64,000 bases of DNA from Frateuria_A sp035944355 (GTDB lineage: Bacteria > Pseudomonadota > Gammaproteobacteria > Xanthomonadales > Rhodanobacteraceae), in contig NZ_DASZBH010000015.1 in NCBI RefSeq assembly GCF_035944355.1, positions 1 through 64,000 of the forward strand, given 5' to 3'. The notes below the pieces were generated by a model. That model searched no databases. It saw only the letters and a list, made by a program, of their open reading frames with translations, and had not been told where the DNA came from. Shown piece by piece: positions 43,675 to 52,303 of the stretch (positions within the stretch are counted from its first letter, which is position 1; each line of letters begins with the position of its first letter). Both the position numbers and the translations under genes were made by a program.

Positions 43675-44194
43675 CACCGCCGCGGCCATCCGCGCGCGCC
43701 TGATCGCGGCCATGGAACAGCGCGCCGTTAGCCTCGACGGGCAAGCGCGACGCGCGCTGGATGCGCGTCTGGCCGAGCTGCGAGCTTCCGATGCCGATGC
43801 GCTGGACCAGACACCCGCCTGCGACGCCGCTGCGACGCACCCGGGCCCGCTGCACGAACTGGTCGAACGCCTGGACCGCGAGGCCACCGCGGAGCGCGCC
43901 GCCTACCCGGACCTGCCCGCGCTCGCCGGCTTCCGCCAGCTCTGGTCGACCCTGCGCACCGACAGCCAGCTCCAGCAATCCGTCGCCCACGCCCCCACCG
44001 ACGCCGGCCCGCTCAACTCCACCGCGCTGGCCAGCCGCGCCATCGCGCTCATGCACGAACTGTCGCCGGATTATCTGCGGTCGTTTCTCGCCTACGTCGA
44101 TGACCTGGCTTGGCTGGAGCCGTTGGGCGACGCGGGCTCCGTGGCCGCTTTCGGCGCGGCTGCCACGAAGAAGCGCGCTCGTCGCAAGCCGTAG
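43664..44194 (+). CDS. DUF2894 protein, last gene of the motor-like operon
   Basis: A 176-residue cytoplasmic protein matching DUF2894: RARLIAAMEQRAVSLDGQAR at the start, LPALAGFRQLWSTLRTDSQLQ, and SPDYLRSFLAYVDDLAWLEPL near the end. It closes in a basic tail (KKRARRKP). The ATG at 43664 overlaps the previous gene. Function unknown; always read as a partner of DUF3348/DUF802 genes in this arrangement. Confidence 0.88.
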   Translation: MRPDTAAAIRARLIAAMEQRAVSLDGQARRALDARLAELRASDADALDQTPACDAAATHPGPLHELVERLDREATAERAAYPDLPALAGFRQLWSTLRTDSQLQQSVAHAPTDAGPLNSTALASRAIALMHELSPDYLRSFLAYVDDLAWLEPLGDAGSVAAFGAAATKKRARRKP

Positions 44195-44360
44195 CTGATT
44201 GACCACGGCCGCATCTGGCCGACGCGGAGTCTTCCACTCGAATTGGAATGGACGCGACCGTGTTTATTCATCGACGCCCCGTGCCCGATCCATTGATCGA
44301 GGGCGGTCCATCGAATCGGACTGCTCCGCCCCACTGGCTAGGGCGCACTTGGCGCATCAA

Positions 44361-45095
44361 TCAGACCAAGACTCCACCACCGTCCACGACGACGGTCTGG
44401 CCGGTGGAGTAGCGGTTGCTCATGAGGTAGAGATAGGCCTTCGCGATATCGTCGCCTTCGCCCACACGGCCAACGGGCAAGGACGCAGCGCTGGCGGCGT
44501 ATAGCGCTTCACGCTGGGCTTCGGGAATGCCGTCCCACAGCGGCGTTTTCACCAGACCCGGGCTTACCAGGTTGACGCGGATCGGCGCCAGCTCCACCGC
44601 CAGCGCCCGCATGAAGCCCTCCATGGCGCCGCAGATACTGGCCACCGACGTCCAGCCCTGCTGCGGTCGCAGACTGGCGATGCCGCCGGTCAACACCACC
44701 GAGCCGCCCGGCCGTAGATGGGGCGCCGCGTGCTTGGCCGCCGCCATGGCACCGAAGACGCGTATGTCGAAAGCCTTGCGCATGGCGTCCAGGCCCGTGT
44801 CCGCAAGCGGTCCGATTTGCAGCGGATCGCCCGCGCTGTAGACGAGATGATCGAAACGACCGAGCCGCTCGAACAGCCCACGCACTGTGGCCTCGTCGCC
44901 CAGATCGACTGCTTGCCCTTCGGCCCGAGGGCCAAGCGAGGCGATGGCCTGATCGACCCGGCGGCTGTTCGAAGACGCCACCACCACCGAAGCGCCCGCA
45001 TCCAACGCAGCGCGCGCCGTAGCGAAGCCGATACCCGAAGTTCCCCCCAACAGGACGATACGTTGGTTGCGGAGGTCTGTTGCTGCGCCGGTCAT
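44361..45095 (-). CDS. SDR-family oxidoreductase-like protein with altered active site
   Basis: A 244-residue Rossmann protein. The cofactor motif GGTSGIGFA (residues 17-25), the GDEATVRGLFERLGRFDHLVYSAG segment with NAG replaced by SAG, and the RVNLVSPGLVKTPLW block match short-chain dehydrogenases. The usual YxxxK pair is not present: the aligned stretch is VASIC before GAMEG. It may therefore be a binding or regulatory protein or use other residues. It is divergent from a LysR regulator, which probably controls it. Confidence 0.88.
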   Translation of the reverse strand: MTGAATDLRNQRIVLLGGTSGIGFATARAALDAGASVVVASSNSRRVDQAIASLGPRAEGQAVDLGDEATVRGLFERLGRFDHLVYSAGDPLQIGPLADTGLDAMRKAFDIRVFGAMAAAKHAAPHLRPGGSVVLTGGIASLRPQQGWTSVASICGAMEGFMRALAVELAPIRVNLVSPGLVKTPLWDGIPEAQREALYAASAASLPVGRVGEGDDIAKAYLYLMSNRYSTGQTVVVDGGGVLV

Positions 45096-45139
45096 GAGTG
45101 AGTCCTTGCGAGGTTGTGAAGAAGAACGAGGCCACGACT

Positions 45140-45162
45140 ATCATTCATAAGACTTGATTGAT
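45140..45162. promoter_or_regulatory. Possible LysR-type operator between the SDR and LysR genes
   Basis: ATCATTCATAAGACTTGATTGAT is an imperfect inverted repeat (ATCA...TGAT arms) in the 109-bp divergent region. LysR regulators usually bind such T-N11-A-like sites next to the gene they control. Confidence 0.35.
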
Positions 45163-45204
45163 AAACGCCACCGTTCTTCCGTCACCCCTTAACGAGGCTT
45201 GCGA

Positions 45205-46101
45205 ATGGACCGTTTCACCAGCATGGTGATGTTTGCGCGCGTGGTCGAACGCGGCAGCTTCGCCGCCGCCGCCGAGGGCAGCGGCATGACGCCCACCATG
45301 GTCGGAAACCACGTGCGCGAGCTGGAACGTCGCCTCAAGGCCCGGCTGTTGAACCGCACCACCCGGAGCCAGAGCCTGACCGAGCTCGGCAAGCGCTACC
45401 ACAAGCAATGCCTGGAGATCATCGCCTTGGTCGAGGCCGCTGAGCTCGACGCGCGCGAGATGCAAACGCGCCCCCGAGGTCGGCTGCGCGTGAGCTGCCC
45501 GGTCATGTACGGCACGCGTGTGCTTGCACCGATCCTCGCAAACTATCTTGACCGCTACCCCGAGGTGCAGATCGAGCTGTCGTTGGATGATCGTTACGTC
45601 GATCTCGCGCACGATGGTTTCGACGCCGTGATCCGCGTGGGGGTACTGCCGGATTCGGGCCTGGTCGCGCGGCCTCTGCGGCCGTCGCCGCGCATCGCAT
45701 GCGCGTCGCCCACTTACCTGGCGCGGCATGGACATCCACGCGTGCCGTCCGACCTGGCGCAGCACCATTGCCTGGCCCTCATGTTTGCCGCTGGGCCCGA
45801 GCGCGACTGGTGGTTCCCCAGGCCGGACAACGACGGCATCGAACGAGTCAGCGTGCACGGCCGACTCGATGTGAACGGCGGTATGGCGCTACGCGAGGCC
45901 GCGCTCGCGGGGCTGGGGGTCATTCTTCAACCACAGATGCTCCTACAGGACGACCTCGACGCCGGACGGTTGGTGCGCCTCTTTCCCGACTGGCCGGCAC
46001 CCACCTGGCCAGTGCAGGTCGTGCACCTGCCGGATAACCGCATGCCGCCCAAGCTGGAGAGCTTTATCGCCTTTCTCCAGGAAACGCTGGGAGGCAATTG
46101 A
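45205..46101 (+). CDS. LysR-family transcriptional regulator
   Basis: A 298-residue protein. The winged helix-turn-helix at residues 5-60 (FARVVERGSFAAAAEGSGMTPTMVGNHVRELERRL pattern) is followed by the RLLNRTTRSQSLTELG wing. The periplasmic-binding-like effector domain includes LRVSCPVMYGTRVLAPIL and GMALREAALAGLGVILQPQM. It is the CrgA-like type that often regulates a divergent oxidoreductase. The ATG at 45205 with a GAGG-containing site is chosen over an in-frame start 6 nt earlier. Confidence 0.93.
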   Translation: MDRFTSMVMFARVVERGSFAAAAEGSGMTPTMVGNHVRELERRLKARLLNRTTRSQSLTELGKRYHKQCLEIIALVEAAELDAREMQTRPRGRLRVSCPVMYGTRVLAPILANYLDRYPEVQIELSLDDRYVDLAHDGFDAVIRVGVLPDSGLVARPLRPSPRIACASPTYLARHGHPRVPSDLAQHHCLALMFAAGPERDWWFPRPDNDGIERVSVHGRLDVNGGMALREAALAGLGVILQPQMLLQDDLDAGRLVRLFPDWPAPTWPVQVVHLPDNRMPPKLESFIAFLQETLGGN

Positions 46102-46323
46102 TGCAAGAGCCGCAGCAATCGCGACGATGGCCGCACCGGCGGACGCAAGCGGCCGGCGGCCGCACCGACGCTGCGCACGAAGATCGGGTCCGGCACGGGA
46201 ATTTTGCGGCGTGACAGCGCGCTACCGGCCTTGTGTCTTACCCATTTCGGGTCCCTGCCGTTACGGAAAGCGGCGTACCGGAGGATGATGGCCGCAAACC
46301 GAGCCTCATGCCGAGGAAGCATC

Positions 46324-46872
46324 ATGCAGATCAACAGCGCCCGACTCCGCGAGCTGCGCGCCGCCCGCCAGTGGTCGCAGGAACAGGTGGCCGAGCTGAG
46401 CGGCCTGAACCTGCGGACCATCCAGCGCCTCGAATCGGGCGCCAAGGTCTCGACCGAGTCCCTGCGCGCACTGGCCGCCGTGTTCGAGGTGCCGGCCGAG
46501 AGCCTGCTGGTCGGCGAGCCGGCACCCAGCCAGCCGGCGCTCCAGGCCATGCGCGAAGGCGTGCTGCGCGGCCTGGAATTCACCGGCACGACTCCACGCG
46601 CGGCGTTCTGGTGGTTCGCACTCGCCGTGGCGATGCTGCTGGCCTTCGCCGACCTGCTCTCCGAGGCCATCGGCCCGCTGCCGTTGCAGATCGCCTCTCT
46701 GGCCGTGCTGCTGCCGTGGATCGCGGCGTGCACCCGGCGCCTGCGCGACGCGGGTTTGAGCCCCTGGTGGCAGCTCATCAGCCTGGCGCCGGTGGGAGGC
46801 CTACTGGTGCTGCTCTACCTGCTCACCTACCCCACCCAGCCAGCGGGACTCGTCAAGGCGGCCGCCGGCTGA
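46324..46872 (+). CDS. XRE-type regulator fused to a DUF805-like membrane domain
   Basis: A 182-residue protein. Residues 4-60 are a helix-turn-helix of the XRE type (RLRELRAARQWSQEQVAELSG, RTIQRLESGAKVSTESLRALA). Residues 90-180 hold three hydrophobic helices with TRRLRDAGLSPWWQLISLAP, the DUF805 signature. A membrane-anchored DNA-binding protein is implied. GAGGAAG precedes the ATG at 46324. Confidence 0.9.
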   Translation: MQINSARLRELRAARQWSQEQVAELSGLNLRTIQRLESGAKVSTESLRALAAVFEVPAESLLVGEPAPSQPALQAMREGVLRGLEFTGTTPRAAFWWFALAVAMLLAFADLLSEAIGPLPLQIASLAVLLPWIAACTRRLRDAGLSPWWQLISLAPVGGLLVLLYLLTYPTQPAGLVKAAAG

Positions 46873-46986
46873 GCGATCCCGAAGAAAGGGGCAGCGACCG
46901 GTTGCCCAGGCGTGTCGAATCGCGATTCGCTTGTCCGTCGTGAGGACAACGCCAGCCGCTGGGGCTGCGCTACCTCGGGGCATGGC

Positions 46987-47331
46987 ATGAGCAAGTACCT
47001 CATCTACTTCAACCAGGCGTGGGTCGGCGAGCACACCGAGACCTGGTTCGCCGCACGCGGCCCGCTGGCGCGCGCGGTCGTGGACGATATGAAGGCCGCC
47101 GGTGTGCACGTGTTCGCCGGCGGCCTGGAGGAAGACCCGGAGCAGGCCTTCAGCGCCGATGCCATCGGCGGCACGCTGGTCTTCACCGACGGGCCGTATG
47201 CGCGCAACCCGCAGTTCCTTGGCGGGTTCACCGTGATCGACGTGGCCGACGAGCAGGCGGCAAGGTATTGGGCCGGCAAGGTGGCCGAGGCCTGCGGCTG
47301 GCCGCAGGAGGTTCGCCGGTTCAAGCCGTAG
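46987..47331 (+). CDS. YCII-domain protein
   Basis: A 114-residue cytoplasmic protein of the YCII-related ferredoxin-like fold: MSKYLIYFNQAWVGEHTETW, GTLVFTDGPYARNPQFLGGF and TVIDVADEQAARYWAGK. Many members sit beside ECF sigma factors, but none is here. The ATG at 46987 starts the conserved domain. A terminator follows. Confidence 0.9.
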   Translation: MSKYLIYFNQAWVGEHTETWFAARGPLARAVVDDMKAAGVHVFAGGLEEDPEQAFSADAIGGTLVFTDGPYARNPQFLGGFTVIDVADEQAARYWAGKVAEACGWPQEVRRFKP

Positions 47332-47355
47332 CCCGAATGCGGTCGGAGCCCACAA

Positions 47356-47401
47356 GGGGCGGGGTTCAGTTCCCACCGCGGGAGTGAACCCGCCCTTTTT
47401 T
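47356..47401 (+). terminator. Intrinsic terminator after the YCII gene
   Basis: GGGCGGGGTTCA pairs with TGAACCCGCCC (one bulge) around a 16-nt apical part that itself can pair (TCCC..GGGA), followed by six T residues. Confidence 0.88.
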
Positions 47402-47597
47402 GCTGCCCACCTACCAGGCCAAGCCAGAGGGCCGGTCAAGCGGAGTGCGGGCTGAGCGATCCCGGAGAAGGACTTTCCCGCCATGGATCGGCCTGGGCGC
47501 CCCTCGATGGGACCATCGACTGAAACCGCCGGGACGGTGGCCGTATCTCCAGGCACCAGCAACCGCCATGTCGGCTGGTATCCAGAGAGCGTCCTCC

Positions 47598-49109
47598 ATG
47601 AACGACCGCAGGCCCCACCGATTCGCCCGATCCGCGTCCTGGCTCGCTCCTTTGTCGGTATGCATCGCCTTGTTCTGTGCCCCGTCCCGGGCAGCCACGA
47701 CGCCCCAGGCACGCCTGCCTGGAACACCGGTCGGCCACCTCGCCGACGAGCTGATCCGTCACGCCAATGCAGGCGATCCGGCGCAGGTCCGCCAATGGGG
47801 AGCCACCATCCTTTCGCCGTCCGTCGGTAGCGACGACCGCGAGGCTTTCGTCGCGGGCCTGGCCTCTGCGGCAGGCGACAGCGGCGGGCTGGACGTGTTC
47901 GACGTACGCACCGATCCGCGCCAGCCCGGACTGCTGGAGGTGGCGGTCAAGGGCCGCCGCGATGGGCGGCGCGCCTTGTTCTGGCTCGCGGCCGACCCGC
48001 TGCATCCGGATCGGCTGGCGCAGGCAGGGCTGGTTCCCATTGAGGATCCCGAGCTCTATGCCGACTGGCCCAAGGCCGCGGTGGCCCGCGCCGAACTGGC
48101 GAAGCTGATTCAGGGCACGCTCGACCGGCTGGTCCGTACGGACGATTTCTCCGGCTGTATCTCGGTGATGGAAGGTGGAAGCACGGTATTCGACGAATGC
48201 CAGGGGCTGGCGGAGCGCCGCTTCGGCGTGCCGGTAGACCACCAGACGCGGTTCCACATCGGCTCGATGGACAAGATGTTCACCGCCGTGGCGATCGCCC
48301 AGCTGGTGGAGGCCGGCAAGTTGTCGTGGAACGACACCCTGGCAAAACGGGTTCCGGAATATCCGGACGGCACGGCCGCCAGGAAGATCACCGTGTGGGA
48401 GCTGCTGCACCACACCGCCGGCCTGGGCGACTTCATGGTTCCTGAGTATTTCGGGCACCGCGAGCGCTTCGTCGGTCCGGTCGACTACCTGGGCCTGATC
48501 GCCCGCCAGCCGCTGGTGAGCGAGCCCGGCAAGCAATGGAACTACAGCAATGCCGGTTACGTGCTGCTCGGCCGCATCATCGAAAACGTGTCCGGCGAGA
48601 GCTATGCCCAGTACATCCAGCGCCACGTCTTCGCGCCGTCGCACATGACCGACAGCGGTTTCGACAGCGTGGACGAGGTCATCCCGAAGCTGGCGGTCGG
48701 CTACTACCGTGACGCGCTCTTCTCCAGCACCTGGAAGGCCGACTGGTTGAAGACGGCCTACCAGGCCGGCCCGGCCGGCGGCGGCTATGCGACCAACGCC
48801 GACCTGCTGCGATTCGCCAAGGCGCTGCGCGAGGGCCGGCTGGTCAAGCCCGCAACCCTGGCCAAGATGTTCGACGACGAAGTGCCCGCCGGGCCGGGCG
48901 CCTACGCGGCCGGGTTCGGCGACCGGCTCTCCCATGGCCGCCACGTCCGCGGCCATGCGGGCGGCATCGAGGGCACCACGGCGAACCTGGCGATGGTGTG
49001 GGAAACCGGTGCCGCCATGGTCCTGACCAGCAACGAGGGGCCGAGCACGACATGGCTCCTGGCCGAGCACGTCGCCGACCTGCTCGCCGCCGAAGGTGCG
49101 AAGCATTGA
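47598..49109 (+). CDS. Secreted serine hydrolase of the beta-lactamase/DD-peptidase fold
   Basis: A 503-residue exported protein with a signal peptide (cleavage near SRAATT). Residues about 50-160 are an extra N-terminal NTF2-like segment. The catalytic domain follows: SxxK is SMDK in FHIGSMDKMF, YxN is YSN in WNYSNAGYVLL, and HAGG near the end (VRGHAGGIEGT) is the third motif. This is the class C beta-lactamase-like (PF00144) family, which also contains esterases and D-peptidases, so true lactamase activity is not implied. The ATG at 47598 gives a proper signal peptide. Confidence 0.9.
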   Translation: MNDRRPHRFARSASWLAPLSVCIALFCAPSRAATTPQARLPGTPVGHLADELIRHANAGDPAQVRQWGATILSPSVGSDDREAFVAGLASAAGDSGGLDVFDVRTDPRQPGLLEVAVKGRRDGRRALFWLAADPLHPDRLAQAGLVPIEDPELYADWPKAAVARAELAKLIQGTLDRLVRTDDFSGCISVMEGGSTVFDECQGLAERRFGVPVDHQTRFHIGSMDKMFTAVAIAQLVEAGKLSWNDTLAKRVPEYPDGTAARKITVWELLHHTAGLGDFMVPEYFGHRERFVGPVDYLGLIARQPLVSEPGKQWNYSNAGYVLLGRIIENVSGESYAQYIQRHVFAPSHMTDSGFDSVDEVIPKLAVGYYRDALFSSTWKADWLKTAYQAGPAGGGYATNADLLRFAKALREGRLVKPATLAKMFDDEVPAGPGAYAAGFGDRLSHGRHVRGHAGGIEGTTANLAMVWETGAAMVLTSNEGPSTTWLLAEHVADLLAAEGAKH

Positions 49110-49390
49110 GCACGGAATACGGCTGCGTCGGACTTCCGGAAATCGGCCGCGGCGCATGAAGATGCCCGGCCACACGGTCGGTCCTAGGCACGTGGCTTGA
49201 TCAAGAAGGGGTCAGGTGCAGCGGCCTGAAACTGATCTCTTCTTCTCCGGCAACGCAAGCCTCGATGCGCGGCTCGACCACCGGACGAGGCCGAGGCTGC
49301 CTTCATCGCGGCTGCGCGCATGGCTCAAACCGTCCAGACCGTGGACTGCGCAGTCTCGAGGACACGTGACGAGCGCGAGGCGGACACCCG

Positions 49391-49888
49391 ATGGCCATGC
49401 GAACGAACAGACATAGGCGCTTCACCTCGCTTCCGGTCCGGGCTCTGGTGACGGGCACCGTAGCGGGCCTCGCTTCGGCCGCTGCCTTGGCGCTGCTGGC
49501 CAAAGCCGAGGGCAAGGGCGCGGCACGACCCCTCAACGCGACGAGCCATTGGCTGCACGGCGACAAAGCTGCCGAGTGTGACGAGCTCGATGCCTCGCAC
49601 ACGTGGATCGGCTTCGCGACGCACTACGCGTCCGCCGTGTTCTGGGCCCTGCCCTTCGAGTTCTGGCGCGCCAAGCGCCGCCCACGTTCCACCGGCGCAC
49701 TCGTGCGTGGCGCCTGCATGACGTCCGCGATCGCGGCAGCCGTCGACTACGGCATGACGCCGAAACGACTCACGCCCGGATGGGAACTCGTGCTGAGCAA
49801 GCGTTCCCTGGTGATGGCCTATGGCGTACTTGCGCTTGGCCTGGCCTGTGGTGCGAAGCTTGCGAAAGCTCCGGTCGGTCGCCACTGA
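49391..49888 (+). CDS. Small integral membrane protein of unknown function
   Basis: A 165-residue protein with about four hydrophobic stretches (ALVTGTVAGLASAAALALL, IGFATHYASAVFWALPFEF, GACMTSAIAAAVDYGM, LVMAYGVLALGLACGAKL) and a basic N-terminus. Two ATGs (49391, 49397) are possible. I recognise no family. It stands alone and converges with the sensor kinase. Confidence 0.7.
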   Translation: MAMRTNRHRRFTSLPVRALVTGTVAGLASAAALALLAKAEGKGAARPLNATSHWLHGDKAAECDELDASHTWIGFATHYASAVFWALPFEFWRAKRRPRSTGALVRGACMTSAIAAAVDYGMTPKRLTPGWELVLSKRSLVMAYGVLALGLACGAKLAKAPVGRH

Positions 49889-49915
49889 GCAACGCCGCCC
49901 GGTACGACCCTGAAG

Positions 49916-51793
49916 TTAGGCCCCAAGGTTGCCCGCGAGCCGTTCCATCGGCACCGAAACGTGCACCTCCAGGCCCCAGGGATTCCACACACGGGTCAAC
50001 TCGCCCGCCAGCTGGTCACGCAGGGTCAGATCGACCAGCCGGGTACCGAACCCTGAGCGCTGCGGTTCCTGCACGGTGGCCCCGCCCTGCTCGCACCAGT
50101 TCAGGAGGAAGCGGTCCCCCACGCGCTCGCCGTGCACCTTCACCCGCCCGCCCGGTACGGCGAACGCGCCGTACTTGGCGGCGTTGGTGGCGAGCTCGTG
50201 AATGGCCAGCGAGAAGGGCGTGATCGCGTGCGGTTCGATCGGCACGTCGTCTCCGGTCAATTCGACGCGGTCGTATCCCTCCAGTGCGTAGGGCCGGAGC
50301 AGGCGGCCGGTAAGGCCCAGCACGGTGGCGCCCGTTTCGGCCGGCTTCTCGTCCCGCCCGTGGGGACGGGCATAGTCGTGCGCCTCGCCCAGCGCCGTCA
50401 GCCGATCCATCAACTCCTCGGCGAAGACCCGGCACTCGGGAAACTGCCGTACCGTGAGGGCGATCAGGCCCGAGATCACCGCGAAGATGTTCTTGATGCG
50501 GTGGCTCAATTCCTTGCCGGCCAGTTCGAGTTGCTCGGCCGAGGCCTTCCTCTCGTGGATGTCGGTACAGGTACCCATCCAGCGCAGGATTTGGCCGGCC
50601 TCATTGCGCACTGGATGGGCGCGGCCCAGCATCCAGCGGTAGATGCCGGTGTGATGCCGCATGCGGTACTCGATTTCGTAGGGCTCGCCGGTAACCAGGC
50701 TGTGCCGCCAGCGCTCGAACGTCCGCTCGCGGTCGTCCGGATGAAACAGGTAGGCCCAGTCGTCTCCGTCGGTGGTCCCGGGAACCGCGCCGGTGAATTC
50801 GTACCAGCGCCGGTTGAAAAAGTCGTGGTGACCGTCGGGCCGCGCCGACCAGATGATCTGGTCGACCGAATCGACGATCGTGCTGAGCGAGGCGCGGCTC
50901 TCCTCGAGCGCCTGTTCGATGCGCTTGCGCTCGGTGATATCGAGGAACAGCACCGCGAACCGCTCGCCGCCCAGCGGATGGGCGCGAGCCTCGAACGAGC
51001 GGAACTGCAGCGCAGGCACCTGGACCTCGAACACGGAGGGCCTGCCGCTGTCGACCACCTCGCCGTAGAGCTCGATCAGCCGAAACGGAAAACCGCGAAT
51101 GACCTCAGTGACGGGACGCCCCACCACCGCCCGCGCGGAACGGCCGGTTTGCACGGTGAACGCCTCGTTGACCTCGAGGAACACGAAATCGACGACCCGG
51201 CCTTGGTCATCGCGCACGGCCTCGGCGATGAAGAAGCCCTCGCGGATACTGGCGAAGAGTTCCCTATACGGCCCCTCCTCCAATCTGGCGCCGATCCGCC
51301 CTTCGGCCCGATGGAGACCGCCTGCATCGGCCGGTGTGCGTAGATGGCGTACGCTGCCGGTCGTGTCGTAGACGAACTGGAAGGCACCGACCTGTTCCCC
51401 ATGGGCGCCCAGCAGCGGGTGGTAGTTCATCTCATAGCTTTTGCGCTCCCGCTGGGCCTCGCCATACTCGCCGGTCTGCTTGAACGACTCCCCGGCAAGC
51501 GCCCGGCCCCATACCGCCTTGACTTCGGCCCGTTGCCTGGGCTTGTCCGCGAGCAGCTCGAGCATGGAATCGCCGCACCTGGGCTGCACGCCGAAGATGC
51601 GCTCAAACTCGTCGGCGCTCGCCTTGTTGATGGCCAGGAAGCGGTAATCGAGGTCGGCCACCTGGATCATGGCGGGGCTGGCATCGATGACTTGCTGAAG
51701 AATGTCGGGGCCCGGAGTCCCGATGGTCGGCCCGTCGCCGGGACGGCCAGATGGATTCGGCGGTGCGCTCGGCTGAGCCTGTTGTGGAGTCAT
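49916..51793 (-). CDS. Multi-PAS sensor kinase of the HWE/HisKA_2 type
   Basis: A 625-residue soluble histidine kinase without membrane segments. Three PAS domains are seen: residues about 30-140 (ASPAMIQVADLDYRFLAINK), 165-290 (REGFFIAEAV, FEVNEAF-like) and 300-420 (YEFTGAVPGTTDGDDWAYLF, TCTDIHERK). The phospho-acceptor His lies in ELSHRIKNIFAVISGLIAL, and the ATP-binding part has PFSLAIHELATNAAKYGAF and SGFGTRLVDLTLRDQL, all typical of HWE/HisKA_2 kinases. Such kinases often sense light or stress; no LOV Cys motif (NCRFLQ) is present. No response regulator is adjacent. The ATG at 51793 is preferred. Confidence 0.9.
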   Translation of the reverse strand: MTPQQAQPSAPPNPSGRPGDGPTIGTPGPDILQQVIDASPAMIQVADLDYRFLAINKASADEFERIFGVQPRCGDSMLELLADKPRQRAEVKAVWGRALAGESFKQTGEYGEAQRERKSYEMNYHPLLGAHGEQVGAFQFVYDTTGSVRHLRTPADAGGLHRAEGRIGARLEEGPYRELFASIREGFFIAEAVRDDQGRVVDFVFLEVNEAFTVQTGRSARAVVGRPVTEVIRGFPFRLIELYGEVVDSGRPSVFEVQVPALQFRSFEARAHPLGGERFAVLFLDITERKRIEQALEESRASLSTIVDSVDQIIWSARPDGHHDFFNRRWYEFTGAVPGTTDGDDWAYLFHPDDRERTFERWRHSLVTGEPYEIEYRMRHHTGIYRWMLGRAHPVRNEAGQILRWMGTCTDIHERKASAEQLELAGKELSHRIKNIFAVISGLIALTVRQFPECRVFAEELMDRLTALGEAHDYARPHGRDEKPAETGATVLGLTGRLLRPYALEGYDRVELTGDDVPIEPHAITPFSLAIHELATNAAKYGAFAVPGGRVKVHGERVGDRFLLNWCEQGGATVQEPQRSGFGTRLVDLTLRDQLAGELTRVWNPWGLEVHVSVPMERLAGNLGA

Positions 51794-52303
51794 GTGCCAG
51801 CGCCTTCGGATCGCGTTGGTGCCCTCCAGTAGCGGCTGCACGGGGTGCCTGCCGCATGCCATTTGAAACATGCCGCCCTTCTGTGCGCGGCACGCGTCGC
51901 TCCGCTGAAGTGGATACGGCTCGAAGAAAGTGGTCTATCGGGGGTCAACGACGCGTCGGCACGCCGTGAACGGCACCTCCGGTTCGGTCTGCAGCCGTCC
52001 AGCGGGGACCGGTGGAATGAAGGTCATTCCCCGGCGTCGTCGAAGGCGGCGATCATGTCCGGTTCGCTCGGACCTCGAGCGCAAAGAGCGGCCATGACTC
52101 GCTCTCTGTAATTGCAGGAAGTGGTCGCCGCCGAGCGGCGACCACACCGATGACCCCCGCCTGTCATTGGGCGTACCCCGCAGAAAGCACTCTGCGCTGG
52201 ATCCGCCGCACTTCCCCCATGCCTCTGGAGAGCATGTCAAGATGATGTGGCCAGCGAGGGGCCGGGGGGCTCCGTGCCGAGGCGTCACTTCGGGGGGAAA
52301 CGA
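51794..52303. other. 510-bp divergent intergenic region with one strong hairpin
   Basis: No gene is visible between the divergent kinase and protease genes. A perfect 10-bp inverted repeat, GTGGTCGCCG-CCGAG-CGGCGACCAC, lies at 52121-52145 without a T tract. It could be an operator or an mRNA-stability element. Confidence 0.55.

Noticed and set aside
47341..47401. A riboswitch before the serine hydrolase gene
   Set aside because: The structure ends in a T tract 196 nt before the next start and lies right after the YCII gene; a simple terminator explains it.
47598..49109. Annotation as a class C beta-lactamase
   Set aside because: The SxxK/YxN motifs are shared by esterases and D-peptidases of the same family, and the extra N-terminal domain is not found in AmpC.
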